Part shown: positions 21,187-33,228 of the stretch, piece by piece | Layout: each line of letters opens with the position of its first letter | Numbering within the stretch: position 1 is the first letter of the stretch | Assembly: GCF_020906515.1 (NCBI RefSeq) | Contig: NC_085850.1 | Location: forward strand, 806,001-870,000 | From: Vanrija pseudolonga | Taxonomy: Eukaryota > Basidiomycota > Tremellomycetes > Trichosporonales > Trichosporonaceae | Direction of reading: 5' to 3' | Length of the DNA stretch: 64,000 nucleotides | Notes under the pieces: model-generated | Database searches by the model: none | The model's input: only the letters and a program-made list of their open reading frames with translations | Told to the model about the DNA's origin: nothing | Program-made: the position numbers and the translations under genes

Positions 21187-22257
21187 TGTGTGTTGTCGTA
21201 CGGGTGGTGTAGTGCTGCTGAGGGGGAAGCCGGGCGAGTGGTAGTTGTTGCGGTGGCAACAAGTGATGAAGCAACAAGCAAGGCGGTGAGTTGACGTCGA
21301 GTTGGGGGGGATGTGGTGGTGAGTGGGCGCGCGCGCGGCGGCGGCGACGGGAGTAGATGTCCAGTGCGTTGGTTGTTGCAGTTCAGGCCAGGGGTAGTCG
21401 GGGTGGTTCAGGATAACGAGTAACGGCGGCGGCGGGGTGGCGTGTCAGCATGCACTGGGCCTTTGGGATGTGCGAGTGCTCGAGCTCACAGTGTTGGGGG
21501 TTGAAAAGGCGAGGTTGGGTGACTCTTTGCAAAGTGTTTATAGTCGTTGAGAGAGAAAGAGGATCAGAATCGAGGTGCGCCTGTTGAATTAGGGGGGGGC
21601 AGCGGCGGCGGCGGTTGCGTTGGTGTCCCGTGCTACTCGCTCCTGGCCGGGCGGGGTTCCATCGCTGACGCCTGTTGTTATCGTCACCGCACAACCAAAT
21701 GATGGGTGGCAAATACTCCCGCTCTCAACACAACCCAACGCGTCGTCACTGGGGGCATTGGTGGCGACTAAATTTGATCCCGCCAGCATTGTTGGTGGCA
21801 CACACACCATTGTACACTGACTGATGACAACGAGGGCACGAGTGACAAGGACAAGGCGCTCGAGTCAATCAAGTCGAGCAAAAACGGAGGGGCGATGACA
21901 GACGTGTTGATTGAGTCAGTGGCCGCACCGTTGTCATGTGCCCCGCCCCACTGGTCACTGCGGATCCGACCAGGTCGAACGGGGAACAAGACCGTCGTGG
22001 GTGGGGTGTCACCACCACCCCCTCGGCCCGACTCGGTACACTTACATGGCAGTGCTACGGTGCCATACCTGTCCTTACATTGTCTAGAACTGTCCCCAGT
22101 CTTTGGAACGCGCGTCTCATTGCAGCGCGGCACACATGGACAAAGGAGGACGATTTGGTCCCGCTCTCCCACGTGGCGCGGAGACCCCGCATCGTCAAGA
22201 TTTCCGCCAACAACTGAAAGATGAAGGCATGAACCAGTGCTGTTGTCAACATCAACC
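21187..22257. promoter_or_regulatory. Divergent promoter region ATG8 / FAF1
   Basis: 1071 bases between opposed starts. G-rich on the plus strand near the ATG8 start (21290-21420), i.e. pyrimidine-rich on the ATG8 coding strand, as expected for a leader. Just before FAF1 it holds short upstream ATGs (22221, 22229). No additional gene recognised. Confidence 0.5.
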
Positions 22258-23607
22258 ATGGCCATGCCGACAGTTAAAAAGGCCAAGAAGACCGCAGCGG
22301 TGCCAGTGAAGTGAGTGAAGGCACGTCCATTAGAGCTGCTATCTGACCTCCGCAGGCCCTCCAAACCCGCGGCCAAGGCTACAAACAAGAAGGCAGTGAC
22401 CAAGCCTCCTCCTCGCAGCAACCGCGCGCCTGAGAGCAGCGATGATGACAGCGGTGACGACAGCGATGAGGACGACGATGTCGATGATAAAGCGGCTATG
22501 CTAGCCGCCCTCGAGGCCCACGGACGCGCAATGTTCGGGTTCGGCGTCGCCGCACCGGCTGAGAGCAGCTCGCAGGCTGCGAAGCGTGCTCAGCAGAGCA
22601 GCGATGAGGAGGAGGACAGCGACGAAGAAGGTGGTGCCTGGGAGGACGAGGAAGACGATGAGGTGGATGAGTTCGACGACGGATGGGGTGCCGGCGACGA
22701 TTTTGTGACAGACAGCGAGGACGAGTTTGCGACGAGCTGTGAGTGCTGTCCAGCCTGTTGGGTACAGCACTGACGCCTACAGCTAAGGCCACTGCTGCTG
22801 CCCCACCTGCGCCGGTCACCAAGCGCGTCCCCGAGGTCGTGTTCGCCCCAACCGGGTCCACATCATCGACACTGATATCCAAGGCCGAGAAACGCGCCTT
22901 CCTCAACGGCAGCAGTGCCAAGATGATGGGCCTCAAGCCCGAGGACGACGGCTACGTGGGGCGTGGCAAGAAGCGTGCACGTGAAGTGGACGAGGAGGAC
23001 ATTGAGGACCAGTACGTGGTGTGCACAGGCGGCCAACTCACACGCCCGCAGGTCCAACCTCCGCCTCGACAAGACGCTGCACGACATGCTGCTCAAGACG
23101 CTCCTTCCCACAGCGGCATCGGACGAAGCCTCGCGGCCAGTGGAGAAGCGGAACGCCATGTCGGGGCGACTGCTCGAGCTCGCGTCGTACTCGCTACCAG
23201 GGGAGGGCACGTCACAGGCCAAGGCAGGCGGCATGTCGCAGCACCCGGCGGCGGTGCGCACGGGTCTCATCCACGCGCAGCAGCGGCGGGCGGAGAAGGC
23301 ACGCGCCGAGGCCGAGGCCGCCGGCTCGTGGGTCAAGGGTGCCGGCGGGCTCGGCGACCTCGGCAAGCGTGGCGCTGGCCAGCGCGCGTCCGGCGGCAAG
23401 GCCGAGATCCGCACGTGGGGCAAGGAGACGGGCAAGAAGAAGGGCATGTCGGGCACCAAGAACGAGCGCTCAAAGGGCCTGTCGATGGGCTTTGGCAAGT
23501 ACGAGCGCGGCGCGCTGCGTGTCAGCGAGGCGGACATCGCGCGGGTCAACAACCCGAAGAAGAGCACCGGGAAGAAGAAGGGCAAGGGGAAGATGAGCGG
23601 GTGGTAG
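22258..23607 (+). CDS. FAF1: FAF1-like (C1orf131) pre-rRNA processing protein
   Basis: Exons 22258-22310, 22356-22738, 22783-23011 and 23052-23607 give 406 residues. The N-terminal half is Lys-rich then strongly acidic (SDDDSGDDSDEDDDVDD; DEEEDSDEEGG). The C-terminal half is basic and resembles Faf1/C1orf131: NLRLDKTLHDMLLKTLLP, a charged helix RAEKARAEAEAAGSWVK, then ERSKGLSMGFGKYERGALRV and SEADIARVN before a GKKKGKGKMSG tail, where the family has a similar G-L-K-I...G.L.LS..DI.RI pattern. Family proteins act in 40S/SSU-processome assembly in the nucleolus. The assignment is by remembered pattern, not by search; the alternative is an unclassified acidic/basic nucleolar protein. Confidence 0.72.
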
Positions 23608-23824
23608 CCGAGGGCCGAGCGCAGCGAGGCGCGAGGCCTGTGGCAGGGTCGTGGCATTGTAGATGGGATGGATACTGCATCGTTGCACGAGTCGTCAGTC
23701 GTTGGCGGATGTCACCACGATGCGCGGGCCATGACAGTGATAGGAACACGACTCTATGCATAATGGAAGCTAAACCCGTGCGCGACGCACTGAGTGGACA
23801 CGCTGCTAGTCTAGCCCTGCCTGC

Positions 23825-24543
23825 CTACTTGGCCAGGAGGTGGGGCAGCGACGCGAGCGCGTCGACGATGAGCTGGTGGTCGTCGAGCTGGGGCAGGCCA
23901 GACACGACAATGGCGCCGATGGGCCCCGAGTCGTTGTTGGCGAGGTAGATGGGGAAGCCTGGGCCGCCGTCAGCGGAGCACGCCACACGTCCATCGGATG
24001 CACGCCACTTACCACCACCATGGCACGCATACTCGGGAAAGTGCAGCCCCTTGGCCTCGGGCGTGCGGCCCTGCGCGGCGAACTCGCGCCCCTTCCGCAG
24101 CGAGGACACGCCGAAGCGGCGCACAACGTTGAGCTTGGCGGCAGCCCATGCCCTGGGTGTGGTGTGAGCGCTGGTCGACCGGGGCGTGTGTGGGCGGGCA
24201 GCTCGACGTTGTCTGCCCCCCACGACGCAGTGGGCTCGCTCCGCTCGCCCCCTGTGTTCCCCACTCACCAGTTATCAGGCCCGACAACAGGCGGCGCGCC
24301 AACAACAGCCGAGAACAGCCTGTGGCCGGTAAACAGCTCGATGGAGATGATCACGCCCTGGTCGCCCACGCGGCGCTCGAGGAACGCGGCGCGGATCGCG
24401 CTCCCCACCTCCCATGCGGCGTCGGCCGAGAAGGTGCTGAAGCGCGCCGCGGATTCCTGCTGCGCGGCGAGGTCGCGGATCGCGGGCGAGTCGGCGTCGG
24501 TGACGGCGTAGGCTGTTACTTTTGGGAGGGTGCCGAGGGACAT
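23825..24543 (-). CDS. UPF0303 / DUF336 (HbpS-like) family protein
   Basis: Exons on the minus strand are 24543-24269, 24152-24013 and 23958-23825, giving 182 residues. It matches the UPF0303 family (yeast YBR137W, bacterial DUF336/HbpS-like proteins): GVIISIELFTGHRLFSAVVG, GPDNWAWAAAKLNVVRRFGVSSL, FPEYACHGGG, then FPIYLANNDSGPIGAIVVSGLPQ and DHQLIVDAL. Proteins of this fold are small cytosolic oligomers; YBR137W has been linked to tail-anchored protein targeting, but the molecular role is unclear. A short (TG)n run lies immediately upstream of the start. The start codon is the only ATG before the conserved region. Confidence 0.88.
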
Positions 24544-26710
24544 TGTGTGTGTGTGTGTGGTGTGGGTGGTGCAGAGCAGAACACGCTCGAAGTCGACCAG
24601 CTCTGATATTTGCACTACTGCTCGACGTGAGTGCGCAGTTACCGCCGGTAGCCGCACCATTCATTGCACCAGTTTAACAGGCCACCACATGCGACGTCGC
24701 CTCCACCTTCTCGGTTATGTGAGCGGACTCACCCCCGCTCGGCCACACGGCGGAACACTGTGCGCCGCGGCGACGGAGCCGACGCTCCGCACAGCGATAC
24801 CGCAGCTGCGATGCATGGCATCTGTGTGCATCGTGGCAGTACGAGTGGACGCAGCAGTGCCGCACTGGCAGGAGCCGCAGCACGTCCTAGGTACACGTGC
24901 GCGGGCAAGCTGATATGGCGGAGCCGAGGCTCCTCTGCTAGCTGGTGACGCGACTTGAATGTCACTGTCGCAGACGCGAGTGACTGGCGCACCACTGTGT
25001 CACTCGTCCACTGCTCCACTCTGAGACGATGCTTGCCCAGCTGTCTACCCACCGCATCGCCCCGCTACCAGATCTGACGCGACTGCGCTACGCTTCCGCT
25101 ACGGACCAGCGCGCCGCGCCAACTGCGCCATTCGAGGATTCGCGCAGCATTCAGCCTGCTCTGCATTCCACCCCCGCGCCGATAATAGCCCTCGCTGCCC
25201 GTCTGCGTGCCGTCTGCGTGCCGAGCTGTAATGCACCAACGAGCTGAAACGGTCCGGGACTGCTGCGCCACATGCCTGGACTCGCTCGACAATGCGGGGC
25301 GACACACTTTCGGCCCATCACGACTACTGCACGTGCAGTGCCAGCCCCTTCTCGTCACCTTGCCGTGGGTGGTCTCGGGCACTAGGTCGCCCGCAGGCGA
25401 GCGCAGGTCAGCTGGTGGTGGCTGATTTCGGGACCACTCGGCACGGCCGCCAACGTCGTGACGAGTACATGTGTGGTACGTACCCCTTGTGTAGCTGCTT
25501 GGGGTGCTTGGGTGCTTGGGTGCATGAGTGCATCTTGCCAGAGATGACGAAGGGCTGGTGCCTTGGTAGCATGGTGTGTCATTTCGTGAAGCCTGCTGCT
25601 CGGATGCAGCTTGGAGCTACCCCGCGGCAGGCAACGGCAGCAGCCCCAGCCCGCAGCAGACGACGCTGCAAGGGGCAAGTCATTTGAAGCTTGTTTGTGT
25701 GATGGACAATGGGGAGTTGTACGTGCTAGGTGGGCATGTCGACCTCCGCTACTACTGCCGCTGCCGCTATTACTGCTTGCTGCTGCGCAATGGACGATCC
25801 GACAAGTCTGTCCATGCAGCAGCACAAGTCGTCATGAGCGATCTCGGCCAAGTGGCCAAGTGGCCAAGGCTATTCTTTTGGAAGTAGTCGTGCATTGGAG
25901 TCATTGCAAGAGGCCGCACAAGTGTCGTCAGGCGGCTGGCTTTGCTGCCAAGCTGCTTGCTTGCATGCCAAGCCCGTTTTTGCTTGAGACGATGAAACCA
26001 CCACTACTGGTGCTTTTACTTTGCTCTTGTGCTGCACCAATGTTATTTTTTTGCTTGCAGCCTTCCCCAAGTGGTTATTCCAAAATGACGATGTCATGCT
26101 GCTATGCTGCTATTCGGCCTGCCTTGGACCTAGTGCCTGCCTGCTGCTGCCTGGCATGACTGGTGCTGCCCCCCCGAACCCAATGACGTTAGACAAGACG
26201 ATGTACGGGTGGCGACCCCCGCTTTGGCTTGACTTTTGCCCGTGCCCGCACTGGTGGGTGGTGCTACTGCGCAGTCGACCACCCTCCCCCTCTCGCCTCG
26301 CCTGCATCTCGCAGTCATTTTCATCAAATAGACTTGCTGCTCGCAACCGCAGCCAAAGCAAAACAAAGACTTTTTACAAGCCAGGCGCCACCCCGCGGCA
26401 CAACCCACAGGCAGGGCTGTACAATGGCGGTTGCTTGCTGCGGCCAACTACGACAGACTACGTGCACGTTTGCTTTGCGCGCTGGTTAACTGGTTGCTGC
26501 TTCTGCTCACCAAACGGCTGTTCGGCTGTAGGCGATGCATCCACTTAACTACCAATGTTCATGTAAAACTGACAGACTGGTGGCCACATCGTCGTCATCA
26601 TGACTGTTACCGTTGGATACTCTCATCACGGCCTTCATTTTAGCTCATCCACCTAGTTGCCTGCCAAGAGTGCACTTCCCCCTCCCCCTCCCCCTTGGCC
26701 CTAGTGCCCA

Positions 26711-26729
26711 CTCTCTCTCTCTCTCTCTC
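26711..26729. repeat. (CT)n tract
   Basis: Nine CT dinucleotides in a row in the presumed promoter of the downstream plus-strand gene. Such tracts are common in basidiomycete promoters. Confidence 0.9.
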
Positions 26730-27180
26730 GTCTCGGCTACGACCTACGTGACTGCTGCCTGGCACAATCAAAGAGGCCCCGCCCGTAGCCTGGTTTCGGA
26801 TTTGCACCACGACACCCCCAACCCTTAAAGCTCTCGCAAGGGCAAGGCGAGGGCAGCAGGGCAGCGGTCAGCCAGACGACCAGGCCCCACCCCTTCAACT
26901 CCCACAGGGTTACGATCACAAAACCCAACACTTGGCTCAAACCATCCTCATCCCTGTCCCTGGACACTCGGTCGGTCGCTCGTCTGCGCATTTGCTACTG
27001 CTGCTGCTGCGGCACCCACCCTCGGAACCTCTCCCCCCCGGACCTCTTCGCCCCTTCACTACGCCGCCGCCGCAGCCTCACCCCCACGCCCCCCCTCTTT
27101 CCTTTCTTTCTTTGGACTGGAGACAAGCAAGCACAAGCGCAGAGAGACACCGAAGAGAGTGAGAGAGGGTAAACCTTTAG

Positions 27181-27204
27181 CCACCACCACCACCACCACC
27201 ACCA
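27181..27204. repeat. (ACC)n triplet repeat
   Basis: About eight ACC/CCA units in the leader region of the plus-strand gene starting at 27626. Confidence 0.9.
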
Positions 27205-27625
27205 TCAACTGCTAGCTACAGTGGTACCGATGAGGAGACCCGGCCGACTCTAGCACCAACCATTGTTCATTGTTACCCACACCACGCAGTCCCATTCACT
27301 TCTTCCTCCCCTCTCTCCCCCTCCCATTCGTGTCTCTGGGACGCTGCGAATCAGTTAGTCTCAGACCACACCATCATCACCCACAGCAACCAAAAGTCGA
27401 CGTCGACAACTACCCAGCGACAGGACTAGGAACACTCTGCATTATTCCCTTACCACCATCACAACCCCTTCCCCCCCTTCCCTCGTCACGGCCAAAGGAT
27501 CACCGTTACCCCGCCGCCGCCTCCCCCCCGTGCCCTAAAACTCTCCCAGATCACGACCAGCTTGGGCCTAATTGATACATCCTTTCATCGTCCTCCTCAT
27601 CATCACCACAATCACCGCTATCACC

Positions 27626-30458
27626 ATGCCCCGCTATAGGATCTCAAAGCCCCTCCCGGTCGGCACAGGCTTGGAGAACAGCAGCGTGGCAAGTGGCAGT
27701 GGCGCCGCACCTCCGACGACGCCAACCGCGGCAACGTCTTCGACAACGGCTCCACAGCCCCCTCCTCGCAATCCTGCGCGTTCTGCTCCATTGTCACCAG
27801 TGCCAGAGATCAAGGCAGGTAGCACATCGCCTCCGCCCGCGACACAGCGCGTCCGTCCTCCTCCGTCGGCATTCCGCCCCGTCGCTCCCGCGGTGGCACG
27901 AAGCAACAAAGGCAAGGAGCGATCACGCGACGATCAGCAGCTCTTCCCCACGCGTAACGGCCGCGCGCAATGGATTGTCGATCCTATAGAGTCTCGACGT
28001 GGCGCCGAGATCTGGGAAGCCTCCGAGCGTGTAATCCTCATTCTAGGCGGTGAGTATCTACGGGGCGTGAGCGTTTGTTTGCTGCGGACTCAGCCCTGCC
28101 CGCCGACCGGCGCGCAGCACGAGCCGCAGCTCCAACCTTCGCGCACCAGCCACTGGCGTCGATCACCACTAACTTCCATCCACAGAACCCGCCCGGATGA
28201 CGCTTACACCGCTACTGTATTCCAAAGCATTCGCCAACACGTTGCTTCTTATCGGCAGTGTCAATCCGCTGCCAGACATTGAGGCACTCTTATCGCCATC
28301 GCATCTCTTGAACGGCGAAAATGGAAAGACAATCTACCCAACCGTGCAGCCATTCACCGTCCCTCAATCAGTCTTGGACCAACACTCGCATCCTCTGCCT
28401 GCTTTCCTCAACCACGCCGCCGCACTGGCCGAGGACTTCCGTAAGAATGGCGGCCTCGCACCGTCCCCCTCTGCTACCATCCCCAACGGACCTGCATGGT
28501 CAAGCCGCTCGCGTCGAAGCTCAGGCAGCTCGGCATCTGGCACGCTCACGCCGCCTCTCACGCCCCTCACAACCCGCAAGCGCTTCTCGCCGTTTAGCCG
28601 TGGGTCGTATGCAAGCACGCCGCCTTCCCTGTCGCCTCGTGGGTCGGTCAATGACCTCACGACGCGCTACTCGGCGTCAAGCAGCAACAGCCGCCCTCCG
28701 TCTGTAATGAGCAACGGCGAACGCCGCCCTTCCAGCATTCGCCGCATCGGCTCCCTCTTCCGCGAGGATGGCATTCCGGTGTCTGAGGGCTCGCCCTTTG
28801 ACGCAGTCATCAACTTCATCCCATCGGCTACGAGATGCGCAGACCCGTCGCGCGTTCTTCAGGAGATGCTCCAGAGCGCCGTTGTCCTTACCACGGCTGT
28901 CCTTCCCATGCTCACAAAGGTGACCACGAACAACAGCTTGACTGCTGCTGCCTCTCCGTTCGAGCTTGCGCCACTGTCCCTGGTGCACATTGTTCCGCTG
29001 GACGCCCCGCCGACGCTTGCCCCGGTCATTGAGCGCTTCTTGCTCCCGCTCCTCCCTCCTCTGAAGAAGAGAGTCCGCCGCGACCTTTTCGCCTGTGTCA
29101 CCAGTCTTGGAGCATGGCTTGCTCCCCAGACGGAGACAATGGGCGAAGGCCTGCCCGGTGCCGAGACTATCCTGTTCGGCGGTGTGCGCTGCTACGTGCA
29201 CCTCAGCGACGACGGCGGAGCCCAGCAGGCAATGTTGGCTGGGTGGGAGTACGCAGTTTCTGCCCCTAATGTCCTCGTCGAGAACTCGCAGAAGGCCGAG
29301 GCACCGCCACCATTCTTGACAAGATCGTCGTCGCAAACCCTCTCCGAGCTCCGCCAAGAGACGCCAGGCTACCCTTTGTCGCCGCCTTCACCCCAGGCGC
29401 TCAAGCTGGAGATCATGCCAGAGGACGACGAGTCTGGCCTGCGCCGGGACGAAACCGGCATGCGTCGCTCCACCAGCCGCGCCGAGTCTGTTCGCACCGA
29501 GAGCCGCATCGGTGGCCTCTTCCGCAAGGCTTCCCGTTCCGACCTCTTCTCACTGCGATCCAAGGCATCCAAGAACGACCTGCGGTCCGAGACCCCGGCA
29601 TCCCGTCCTTTACCATCGCGTGGCTCTTTCGACATGTTGCGCTCGCGCTTCTCCAAGACGGACCTCACTACGCTCCGCACCGAGCGCAGTGACCCTTCCA
29701 TGTCCAAGAGCCCAGCCATCGAGGTCCTCAGCTCCATTCCCGACGACGGCACCCCGACGTCTACCCGCGAGCGTCAGTCGTCGCTCTCGGAGCGCTTCCG
29801 TTTCCGCAGGGGTTCTGTCTCGGACGAGTTCCACCCGGCTGTGGAGGTCCAGACGCAGTTGCCTGTAAAGGCGTCTGCCAAGACGTCGCCGATCAAGGCC
29901 ACTGCCAAGACGTCGCCAGTTAAGGCCGCTGCCAAGACGTCGCCGGTCAAGGCGACTCCCAAGGCGTCACCTGTCAAGACCACCACGTCTCCTGTCAAGA
30001 CGACCCTCTCCTCGTCGCAGGGATACCCGGACCTCATGTTAGCGTCGGACGGCGACTCATCTGCCCCGACGACGAGCTACAACAGTGAGCGCGACGACTC
30101 TCCTCAACAAAAGCACAAACGCCTGCCGTCGCTTCCGTCGCTGTCGTCACTGTCGACCAACCTCCCATCCCTGCCATTCTCTGGCACAGGCACCCTTGGC
30201 GCGTTTGGCAAGAACTCGTCGACCCCCTCGGGTGCTCCGATCCACTCGATGATGAGCTCGAACCGTGGGTCGCCTCCCACGCCCGAGCTTGATGCCTCGT
30301 CGTCGAGCTGCTCCTCGTCATCTATGCAGGAGCCGTCGCCCAGCGAGGACAAGCCCTTGTCGTCGCCCATCGTCGCCCCCGCTATTACTACCACGAACAC
30401 CAAGCCTGTTACCGCCACGATGGGCAGCGTCTTCAAGCGCCGTGGCATCAAGTTTTAA
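27626..30458 (+). CDS. Unrecognised 898-residue Ser/Pro-rich protein with SPVK repeats
   Basis: Exons 27626-28049 and 28186-30458 give 898 residues; the first ATG of the open frame is at 27626. I do not recognise the family. A disordered Pro/Thr-rich start (~1-110) precedes an ordered segment that spans the intron (GRAQWIVDPIESRRGAEIWEA...ILG|EPARMTLTPLLYSKAF) and continues with SVNPLPDIEALL. After a Ser/Arg-rich linker a second ordered block (~360-520) reads DAVINFIPSATRCADPSRV, LVHIVPLDAPPTLAPVIERF and FACVTSLGAWLAP. The rest is low complexity with SRAESVRTESR-like and SKASKNDL motifs and a 9-residue repeat array. Many SP/TP sites suggest phosphorylation control. It looks like a fungal scaffold or signalling protein, with no direct evidence of function. 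Confidence 0.82.
29871..29999 (+). repeat. 27-nt coding tandem repeat (AKTSPVK array)
   Basis: Four 27-nt units at 29871, 29898, 29925 and 29952, plus a shortened fifth. They encode ASAKTSPIK, ATAKTSPVK, AAAKTSPVK, ATPKASPVK and TTTSPVK. Each carries an S-P-[VI]-K motif, a classic CDK consensus, as in linker-histone tails. Confidence 0.92.
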
Positions 30459-31413
30459 CGGTAATCACGAACATTGCAACAGCACACATACTCGCTCTAT
30501 ACACGAATTCAAACGGACACTTATATCACACCGTTCCTTTGACACCACCTTCTTCATAATAAGCATGGTTGAACGAGATGTAGTCTTTACAATGTGTCTG
30601 CCCCCAAGTGCCACTTTTGATGATGTTGTGGATCTGCAAACATTGCGGCAAGCATGCACTCTGACACGGACCCACGGATCGGAAGCAACCAACGGATGAG
30701 CACGCCCCCCATTAGGAAGTATTACAGCCGCCAAATAGGCCCGGTCGAGAATCCTTGGCAGGCCCGCAAACGGGCGAGGGTCCCTAACGACAGGAGACAA
30801 GGGGATCGTGGGAAGCGGAGGTGGGCGTGAGAGGTTGTGGTGGGTGGTGGGAGTGGGTGCGTGTGAGGGAGGGTGGGTGCCTCCTCTGTGTCGCTCCGCC
30901 TCTGTGACCTCCGCCCCCTGACGTCAGAGCGTGGAGCGGAGCGGCGGCCGTGGTGACCGCAGCAAACGGCCTTAAGCGGCTTTGGCGGGCACACGGCCAC
31001 CAAGGCCGTCGACAGCCGTGCCACTTGGCACATGCGCACACCGCTGCGACGCAGCCGCTTCACACAACACCACCGCCGCTGCCGCCTTCGCCATCCGCAG
31101 TTCATGCTCAAACCGGCGCTGTCCCACTGGCTGCCGCCGGCGGCGGCGATCGGCGCAGCCCTCACACACGCGCAGCTTGGCGCTCGTGTGATGATGGCCA
31201 AAAGTTGTCCTGCGGGCTTGGCAGGATCGATGGGGGTGGCGATGTGGCGTGGCAGCCACAGCGGCGCGGCGCCGCGGTCGCCGCCGCAGTCGTCCTCTGA
31301 CCCTCGAGTCTCAGCCACGTTGCCTGCAGGGTTTCGTCGTCGTGATGTTGACATTACACGTGACTATTATACACACTGAAAGCCCAAAGGAAAGGAAATG
31401 TACTGCTGGTCGG
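30459..31413. other. Convergent 3' intergenic region
   Basis: 955 bases between two stop codons on opposite strands. The first 250 bases are AT-rich (3' UTR-like); 30,900-31,300 is very GC-rich with CCGCCG words, which create open frames in several frames at once but no consistent protein signal. Confidence 0.5.
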
Positions 31414-33228
31414 TTAGAGGAGACATGATGAGGTGATGGTGGTTGTGAGAGCGCCGAGGATGGCGAGGATGAGGGGCATGCGAGGGAGGAGAAGGGCGCG
31501 TCGTCGTGCGCTGCTCTGCTTGTTGCCCCGCGCAGAGTGGGGACACACGGCCGCGTGCTGCGCGGCTTCGTTGAGCGCGTCGGACAGCTCGTCATCCGTG
31601 TACGTGTAGTCGTCGTTGTCGAGCCCTGGTGCCAGCGAGGCGAGCCCGACTGCAGGTGGGTCGAAGCGGTACACCGAGTAGACGTTCTTGAGGAAGGTCG
31701 CGCCGAGAGTCCACTTGTTGTCGTTGCAGCTGCGGCATCGCGTCAGTGTGGGAGACCTTCACCCAGCCGCCATCGGCCTCCACTTACACGCCAATCGCCC
31801 CCGTACACATTAGGTCCGACACGGTGCTCGCGTCTTCGAGCTGGATGCTGTACACCAGGTCGGCGGGGCTGACATTGTAGCTCTTCCCGCCCAGCCCGAA
31901 AGACAGCGTCAAGTTCGAGTCGCATGGAAAGACGTAGGTGCCGAGGCCGGCGTCAAAGGTCGCGTTAGGGATCTGGCGGTAGATCTCTGCCACGGCGTCG
32001 GCCGGGCCAGTGATCAAGCTCGTGCCGGTATCGAGGGTTGCGAGCGGCGGGGGGTCGCCGTCGGCACCTAGCGACGACACATTGATCGCGACCCCGTTCG
32101 CCACGACGCCATCGAGCGACAAGCTCCAGAACTTGTACGACGTCGCGCCGGCCGCCTTCTGCAACGGGACATAGTTGATATCGCCCGTGTACAGCTGGGC
32201 GTTGACGCCGCTGTGACGCATCAGACATGTCTCGGGCCTACCCCCTGCCTCTGCAGCCCACCACTCACCCGAGCGTCACCATCCCGGCGTTGGCATTATG
32301 GCAGTCGTATTCGTTGGACGAGTTCGAGTTGTCGACCACCTGGCTGAAGCTCGAGCGTGTGAGGAAGACGGAGAACAGCGGTTCTGGCCATTCGGGGAGC
32401 GAGTTGAACCAGAATGGCCGGCCGTTGGCGTCCGCCCCGGCGTCGGGCCACGCAAAGCCCATGAGCCCGTCCGTATCGGTGCCGTTGAGCTGGGTCGAGA
32501 GCGTGGCCGAGATGTTGGACGCGAGGCCTGAGGTGGTCAGCGAGATGCCCCCATGCACACACACACGCACCAAACGCCTGCTGGTCAACAGCGTGCCCCG
32601 CAACAGTGACCGTGTCGCGCCCGTACACGCCCGTGGCATTCGTTCCGTCAACATATGCGACCGAGAAGGAAACCTTGGTCTTCTTGAACGAGCGCGAGCG
32701 GTCCGTGTCGAACAGGCCGGTGCCGCACGAGGAGCATGCCTTACCGCCGACCCACGTCGTTCTCGAGCCAGTGTCGAGGACGAGGTTGAACAGCTGCGGC
32801 GGGGTGCTGCGGACGTTAGCGGCGGCGGGGTGCGGCACAGGCTTAGCGGCGGGCAGAAGCCAGCGGGCAGCGCAAGTGCCGAAAGGAAGGCGGAAGGCAA
32901 GCCACTAAGCCACACTCACCCAATCTCGACGGGGACGGTGTACACGGCGTCGTGGTTGTACGAGTCGAGGCTGGCGTCAGCGGCGTGAGGTTCGGTGCAC
33001 GGCTTACCTTGTTGAACCGCTTGTTGTGCTTCGGCGCTGCGGCGTGCGCTCGTCAGCTCCTAGTGCCCGCTCGCGAGTCCAGTGGCGCCGTGTAACGGGG
33101 TCGGGGTGGTACTGCCCGCCGGAGCGCGCTCCGAGGCGGAGATGCACGGGGTGGGAAGTGCGCTGTGCAGGCCGCGCCGTTGCCAGCGCCGCCATGAACG
33201 CAAGTAGCAGCACGACGAGGAGCGCCAT
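31414..33228 (-). CDS. Secreted A1 aspartic protease A, probable GPI anchor
   Basis: Pepsin-family endopeptidase. Exons on the minus strand are 33228-33008, 32970-32920, 32806-32571, 32527-32269, 32210-31788 and 31729-31414, giving 501 residues. A signal peptide (MALLVVLLLAFMAALATA) is followed by a ~60-residue propeptide. The two catalytic motifs are LVLDTGSRTTW (Asp102) and LATLDTGTSLI (Asp316). Other family marks are DGLMGFAWPD, AQLYTGDINYVPL and the ...FLKNVYSVYRFDPPAVGLASL end of the domain. The C-terminus is basic, then hydrophobic (MPLILAILGALTTTITSSCLL), fitting a GPI-attachment signal. It carries all five intron positions seen in the cluster and starts divergently from protease B. 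The substrate is unknown; nutrient acquisition or wall processing is inferred. Confidence 0.92.

Larger units (their letters stand above)
24544..27625. other. 3.1 kb stretch with no supported gene
   Basis: The longest gene-free interval of the window, between the UPF0303 start and the 898-residue protein. Open frames (largest 25611-26159 +) have irregular composition, no recognisable domain and no splice-linked continuation. From 25,500 to 26,600 the sequence is AT-richer with repeated words TGCTTGC and CTGCTGC. From 26,640 onward it is pyrimidine-rich, with (CT)n at 26711-26729 and (ACC)n at 27181-27204, as expected for promoter and leader of the plus-strand gene. A non-coding transcript or long regulatory region is possible. 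Confidence 0.4.

Noticed and set aside
25611-26159. 182-residue plus-strand frame in the 3.1 kb spacer
   Set aside because: Irregular composition with runs of Leu/Cys/Pro, no domain, and competing frames of similar length on both strands.
30722-31354. 210-residue minus-strand frame upstream of protease A's end
   Set aside because: Lies in a CCG-rich segment with open frames in several frames at once; Arg/Pro/Ala-rich translation without motif.
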